Assembly (NCBI GenBank): GCA_965117025.1
Contig: OZ220746.1
Span: forward strand, 2,108,001 to 2,172,000
DNA: 64,000 bases
From: VXPQ01 sp965117025
Lineage (GTDB): Bacteria > Bacteroidota > Rhodothermia > Rhodothermales > VXPQ01
Direction: 5' to 3'
The notes beneath the pieces are model-generated. The model was not told the origin of the DNA, ran no database searches, and saw only the letters and a program-made list of their open reading frames with translations. This document shows, one piece after another, positions 60,976-64,000 of this stretch. Position numbers and translations under genes: made by a program. Every line of letters begins with the position of its first letter. Position 1 is the stretch's first letter.

Positions 60976-62382
60976 ATGATTACTACGATCGCTCAAGCCC
61001 TGTTCGATCACCTGATCAATGCATTTCCCCCGGACCGCACATACGGACGTTCGGACATCCGACGCGATCCGATGCCGGAGGCGCTCGCTGATTATCTCGA
61101 ACAGGTACTAAATATGAAACTCCGGGATACCCTCCCGGAGCACCATCTGCAAAATTCCTGGGTGGATCTGCAGGCAGCAGAGGTGCAGGAGGCGTACACC
61201 CGTTTTATGGAGGTCATGAAGCGCCATCCGGCCTTTCCTGCTTTCGTATGGGCCGACTTCCTGAAGAATGCGTGTCAACAGACGCTATACCTGGTTATCC
61301 AGCCCACGGCTTCACTGATTGATTCGGTGTTTGATCCGTTGGGCACTCCGGTGCATGCAGACACGATGCGGGATCGCATGGGATTGTATCCTGCGAAGAT
61401 TCCGTACCGGGAGGCCCTGGAGATCTGGCTGGATGAACAGGGTGACGAGCCGGTTGGACGAGATCGGTTCGAAGAGTTCCTGTGTCAGGCCGATCAGCAA
61501 CTTGCCTCGGAAAGTTCTCCGGAGGACTGGCTCCGGTTATTCGATCCGCTCGTCAACGTGCTCGCTACAGCCGGGCATCGTGAGGTCCCCACGGAGTTTG
61601 TCCAGGCGTTTTTACAAGAGAAGGGGGCGGAAACGATGTGGCGACGCCTCGAACAACAATTCGGTTCGGAGGAAAGCATTTCCTTCGATAAGCTGGAGGC
61701 ATTGTTTACGTCCGGTGCAGTGCAAAGCGAGTCCGTCAGGAAGGCCGCAAGCGCGCCAACACGACCGGCGGAGCGCCGCCAGGAACCGCAACCCTTGTGG
61801 AAGCGGTTCGCGCAGGGTCATGACGAGGTTTCGTCAACCGCCGGGTCCCCCGCACCTTCTTCGCCCGTGAAGAGCGTGAATAATTCGGCGGAGCCGCGCT
61901 GGAAACAATTCCGTACGAGTTCCCCCCCGGAAGCTGACGAAGAAGTGCTCGAAAAGGCCGTTGCAACGGAGCGAGCGCCTGCGGAAAACGGTGCGCCTGC
62001 CAGGATCGAAACGAGTGCACAGCCGGAACCTTCTGTCCGGATTTTTACGCTCGAACGGAGCCATGCCGTGCTTCCGGAGAATGAATCCGTTGTTTCTGAT
62101 ACCTCGCCGGACAAAAGCGAAACCCCCACGGGACTGACCCGTCTTGAACATACCGTGCTCGGGGAACGCGGCGCGCGGAACCGTGATCTCTTTGTCCAGT
62201 GTCTTTTTCATGGCAAGGAGCAGGCGTATGAAGCTGTCCTGCAGCGCCTGGAAGGCGCCAGGGACTGGTCGGAGGCTTCGCAGACCATCGCCAACGAGGT
62301 GTTTCTGAAACACCAGGTGAACATCTACAGCCCTCCCGCCGTGACTTTCACCGAGGCCGTAGAGGCCCGATACTGCACCTGA
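60976..62382 (+). CDS. unrecognised 468-residue protein with WK-F repeats
   Basis: Starts at ATG 60976 (MITTIAQALFDHLIN); a TTG at 60961 is a less likely alternative. I do not recognise the family. The N-terminal 250 residues look globular and helical. A Pro/Ser/Glu-rich linker (about 255-370) carries two copies of a short motif, EPQPLWKRF and SAEPRWKQF. The C-terminal 75 residues (GERGARNRDLFVQCLFHGKE, GARDWSEASQTIANEVF, VNIYSPPAVTFTEAVEARYC) form a second compact domain. No signal peptide or membrane helix, so cytosolic. Eight bases separate it from the carboxylase gene, which suggests co-transcription. Confidence 0.72.
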   Translation: MITTIAQALFDHLINAFPPDRTYGRSDIRRDPMPEALADYLEQVLNMKLRDTLPEHHLQNSWVDLQAAEVQEAYTRFMEVMKRHPAFPAFVWADFLKNACQQTLYLVIQPTASLIDSVFDPLGTPVHADTMRDRMGLYPAKIPYREALEIWLDEQGDEPVGRDRFEEFLCQADQQLASESSPEDWLRLFDPLVNVLATAGHREVPTEFVQAFLQEKGAETMWRRLEQQFGSEESISFDKLEALFTSGAVQSESVRKAASAPTRPAERRQEPQPLWKRFAQGHDEVSSTAGSPAPSSPVKSVNNSAEPRWKQFRTSSPPEADEEVLEKAVATERAPAENGAPARIETSAQPEPSVRIFTLERSHAVLPENESVVSDTSPDKSETPTGLTRLEHTVLGERGARNRDLFVQCLFHGKEQAYEAVLQRLEGARDWSEASQTIANEVFLKHQVNIYSPPAVTFTEAVEARYCT

Positions 62383-62390
62383 TCCTATTC

Positions 62391-63944
62391 ATGGACGATC
62401 GCGAAAAGAGGCGTGCCGATCTTGAGAAGCGCCGCGAAGAGGCTCGTCTCGGAGGGGGAGCGGCGCGTATTGCACAGCAACACGAACGGGGAAAATTGAC
62501 CGCCCGGGAGCGGCTCGACATTCTCCTGGACGACGGGTCTTTTCAGGAAGTGGGTACGTTCGTGCGGCACCAGGTGCGGGATTTCGGACTTGAAGAGCGG
62601 CGTCCGTACGGCGACGGTGTGGTTACGGGTTTTGGCACGATCGACGGTCGTCTTGTCTACGTCTACAGTCAGGATTTCACCGTATTCGGCGGGTCGCTCG
62701 GGCTTGCCCATGCCCGCAAGATCACCCGCCTTATGCATCTGGCGCTGGAGAATGGGGCGCCTATCATCGGCTTGAATGACTCCGGAGGGGCCCGCATTCA
62801 GGAAGGCGTCGATTCGCTTGGCGGTTATGCGGAGATTTTTCTTCTGAACACCATGGCTTCGGGGGTGGTGCCGCAGCTATCCGCAGTGCTTGGTCCGTGC
62901 GCAGGCGGCGCCGTGTACAGTCCGGCTATCACGGACTTTGTCTTTATGGCGAAGAACACGAGTTATATGTTCGTGACCGGCCCCAATGTGGTAAAGACGG
63001 TAACCCAGGAAGAAGTAACTGCCGAGGAATTGGGAGGTGCGCGCACCCATACCGAAAAGAGCGGGGTCGCACACATGGCCTGTGAGAACGAGGTGGAATG
63101 CCTGCACCGGCTACGCGAACTGTTTGGTTTTATCCCGCAGAATTGCGAGGATGCACCTCCTTTCGTTTCCACCGACGACCCGCCGGATCGCATGGACGAA
63201 GCGCTTAACGATATGGTGCCGGAGCATCCGAACAAGCCCTACGATATGCTGGAAGTGATCCGCACGCTTGTTGACGAGCAAAACTTCTTCGAGATTCATG
63301 CCGACTTTGCACCGAATCTCCTTGTAGGGTTTGCCCGTCTCGGCGGTCAGTCTATCGGTGTGGTTGCGAACAATCCTGCGGCGCTGGCGGGGGTGCTGGA
63401 CATGGATGCCTCGGTCAAGGGCGCGCGTTTCGTGCGGTTTTGCGATGCCTTCAATATCCCGTTGCTCGTCCTGGAGGACGTTCCCGGGTTTATGCCGGGA
63501 ACCGATCAGGAATGGGGGGGCATTATCCGGCATGGCGCCAAGCTTCTCTATGCCTTCTGTGAAGCCACCGTCCCTAAAATAACCGTCATCACCCGCAAGG
63601 CGTACGGGGGCGCCTACGATGTGATGAACTCGAAACACATCCGGGGAGACCTCAATTTTGCCTGGCCTACTGCGGAAATTGCCGTAATGGGGCCGAAGGG
63701 CGCCGTCGAAATCATCTACAAGCGTCAACTGGCGGAGGCGGACGATCCCGCCACGGCGGAAGAAGAGTTTATCCGGCAATACCGGGATACGTTCGCGAAT
63801 CCCTATATCGCTGCCGGACAAGGGTACGTCGATGATATTATTCTGCCTGCCGAAACGCGGTATCGACTTGTCCGGGGATTCGATATGCTGCGGAACAAGG
63901 TGGCCCGTAATCCCCGGAAAAAGCACGGGAATATTCCCCTGTAG
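62391..63944 (+). CDS. pccB: biotin-dependent acyl-CoA carboxylase beta subunit (propionyl-CoA carboxylase type)
   Basis: 517 residues. Carboxyltransferase that moves CO2 from carboxybiotin to propionyl- or acetyl-CoA. Both crotonase-fold halves are intact: GLNDSGGARIQEGVDSLGGY, GPCAGGAVYSPAITDFVFM and GGARTHTEKSGVAHMACENE in the N-half, NPAALAGVLDMDASVKGARF, DVPGFMPGTDQEWGGIIRHG and YGGAYDVMNSKHIRGD in the C-half. The propionyl-type pattern is favoured over AccD. The biotin-carrier/carboxylase alpha subunit is not in the window. Eight bases downstream of the unknown gene. Confidence 0.94.
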   Translation: MDDREKRRADLEKRREEARLGGGAARIAQQHERGKLTARERLDILLDDGSFQEVGTFVRHQVRDFGLEERRPYGDGVVTGFGTIDGRLVYVYSQDFTVFGGSLGLAHARKITRLMHLALENGAPIIGLNDSGGARIQEGVDSLGGYAEIFLLNTMASGVVPQLSAVLGPCAGGAVYSPAITDFVFMAKNTSYMFVTGPNVVKTVTQEEVTAEELGGARTHTEKSGVAHMACENEVECLHRLRELFGFIPQNCEDAPPFVSTDDPPDRMDEALNDMVPEHPNKPYDMLEVIRTLVDEQNFFEIHADFAPNLLVGFARLGGQSIGVVANNPAALAGVLDMDASVKGARFVRFCDAFNIPLLVLEDVPGFMPGTDQEWGGIIRHGAKLLYAFCEATVPKITVITRKAYGGAYDVMNSKHIRGDLNFAWPTAEIAVMGPKGAVEIIYKRQLAEADDPATAEEEFIRQYRDTFANPYIAAGQGYVDDIILPAETRYRLVRGFDMLRNKVARNPRKKHGNIPL

Positions 63945-63955
63945 AAGGTATCCGT

Positions 63956-64000
63956 CTATCCGAAAAGGGCGCGCAGGTACTCGCGCCGCATCTTCGCGAT
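63956..64000 (-). CDS. 3' end of a gene running off the right edge (partial)
   Basis: Fourteen in-frame codons (IAKMRREYLRALFG) then TAG at 63956-63958 on the minus strand. Convergent with the carboxylase gene, 11 bases away. Too short to identify. Confidence 0.4.
   Translation of the reverse strand: MAKMRREYLRALFG

Noticed and set aside
63956..64000. Identification of the right-edge fragment as PdxH
   Set aside because: IAKMRREYLRALFG looks slightly like a PdxH N-terminus, but it is followed by a stop and 14 codons cannot support a name.

Overview
The window is about 57-58% GC by eye, densely coded, and shows no rRNA, CRISPR array, prophage or insertion-sequence gene. It looks like chromosomal housekeeping DNA of a Rhodothermota/Bacteroidota-type bacterium, probably a marine Rhodothermales relative. 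Grounds for this: an F-type ATP synthase cluster with a signal-peptide-extended subunit a and no beta/epsilon genes; a TAT-signal Gfo/Idh/MocA oxidoreductase near a secreted sulfatase; a PKD-OmpA protein; a bactofilin/M23 pair; few Shine-Dalgarno sites; and several TATCTTTG boxes resembling the Bacteroidota -7 element. The taxon is inferred from gene content, not from a search.

Layout. 1-7.1 kb (+): polyphosphate kinase 2, M20 peptidase, DinB-like protein, an iodotyrosine-deiodinase-like flavoprotein, an esterase lipoprotein, then zwf-pgl (oxidative pentose phosphate entry). 7.1-10.6 kb (-): nadE, uxuA and a DUF493 protein. 11-22 kb (+): a Met/His-rich beta-barrel protein, a ClpB lacking its N-domain, a GNAT acetyltransferase, a TAT-exported oxidoreductase, smc and an EamA transporter. 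22-25.5 kb (-): uvrA and a small unknown gene. 25.7-28.8 kb: sulfatase (+) facing a second TAT oxidoreductase (-). 29-36 kb: an ABC efflux locus split into two convergent operons, two permeases plus a PrcB-like lipoprotein (+) against ATPase, adaptor and TolC genes (-).

36-46.3 kb (-): tRNA-Ser(UGA), glpF, glpK, tRNA-Ser(GCU), then atpG-A-H-F-E-B with two small membrane-protein genes (AtpI- and AtpZ-like), a bactofilin and an M23 peptidase. 46.4-49.5 kb (+): rpsT, PKD-OmpA protein, queG. 49.5-60.6 kb (-): lysS, tRNA-Val(CAC), a putative anti-sigma factor with its ECF sigma factor, holA, a DinB-like protein translationally overlapping an orphan nuoI, der, uppP, an NFACT/RqcH-like protein overlapping a class III aminotransferase. 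61-64 kb (+): an unrecognised 468-residue protein and a biotin-dependent acyl-CoA carboxylase beta subunit; the 3' tip of one more (-) gene enters at the right edge.

Functional threads. Sulfatase, two exported sugar-oxidoreductase homologues, uxuA and zwf/pgl fit a lifestyle of degrading sulfated or uronate-containing polysaccharide, although they do not form one locus. The least explained structure is non-coding. Two families of short interspersed repeats lie in intergenic gaps: a palindromic element with core GTTAACAGGCCC (six loci) and an AGGATAC-CTG element (six loci). One copy of the first supplies the stop codon of queG. A 35-37 bp tandem repeat also runs out of the 3' end of clpB. These repeats, the N-domain-less ClpB, the deiodinase-like protein and the unknown 468-residue protein are the best candidates for follow-up. 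I do not see a convincing new multi-gene defence or biosynthetic system.
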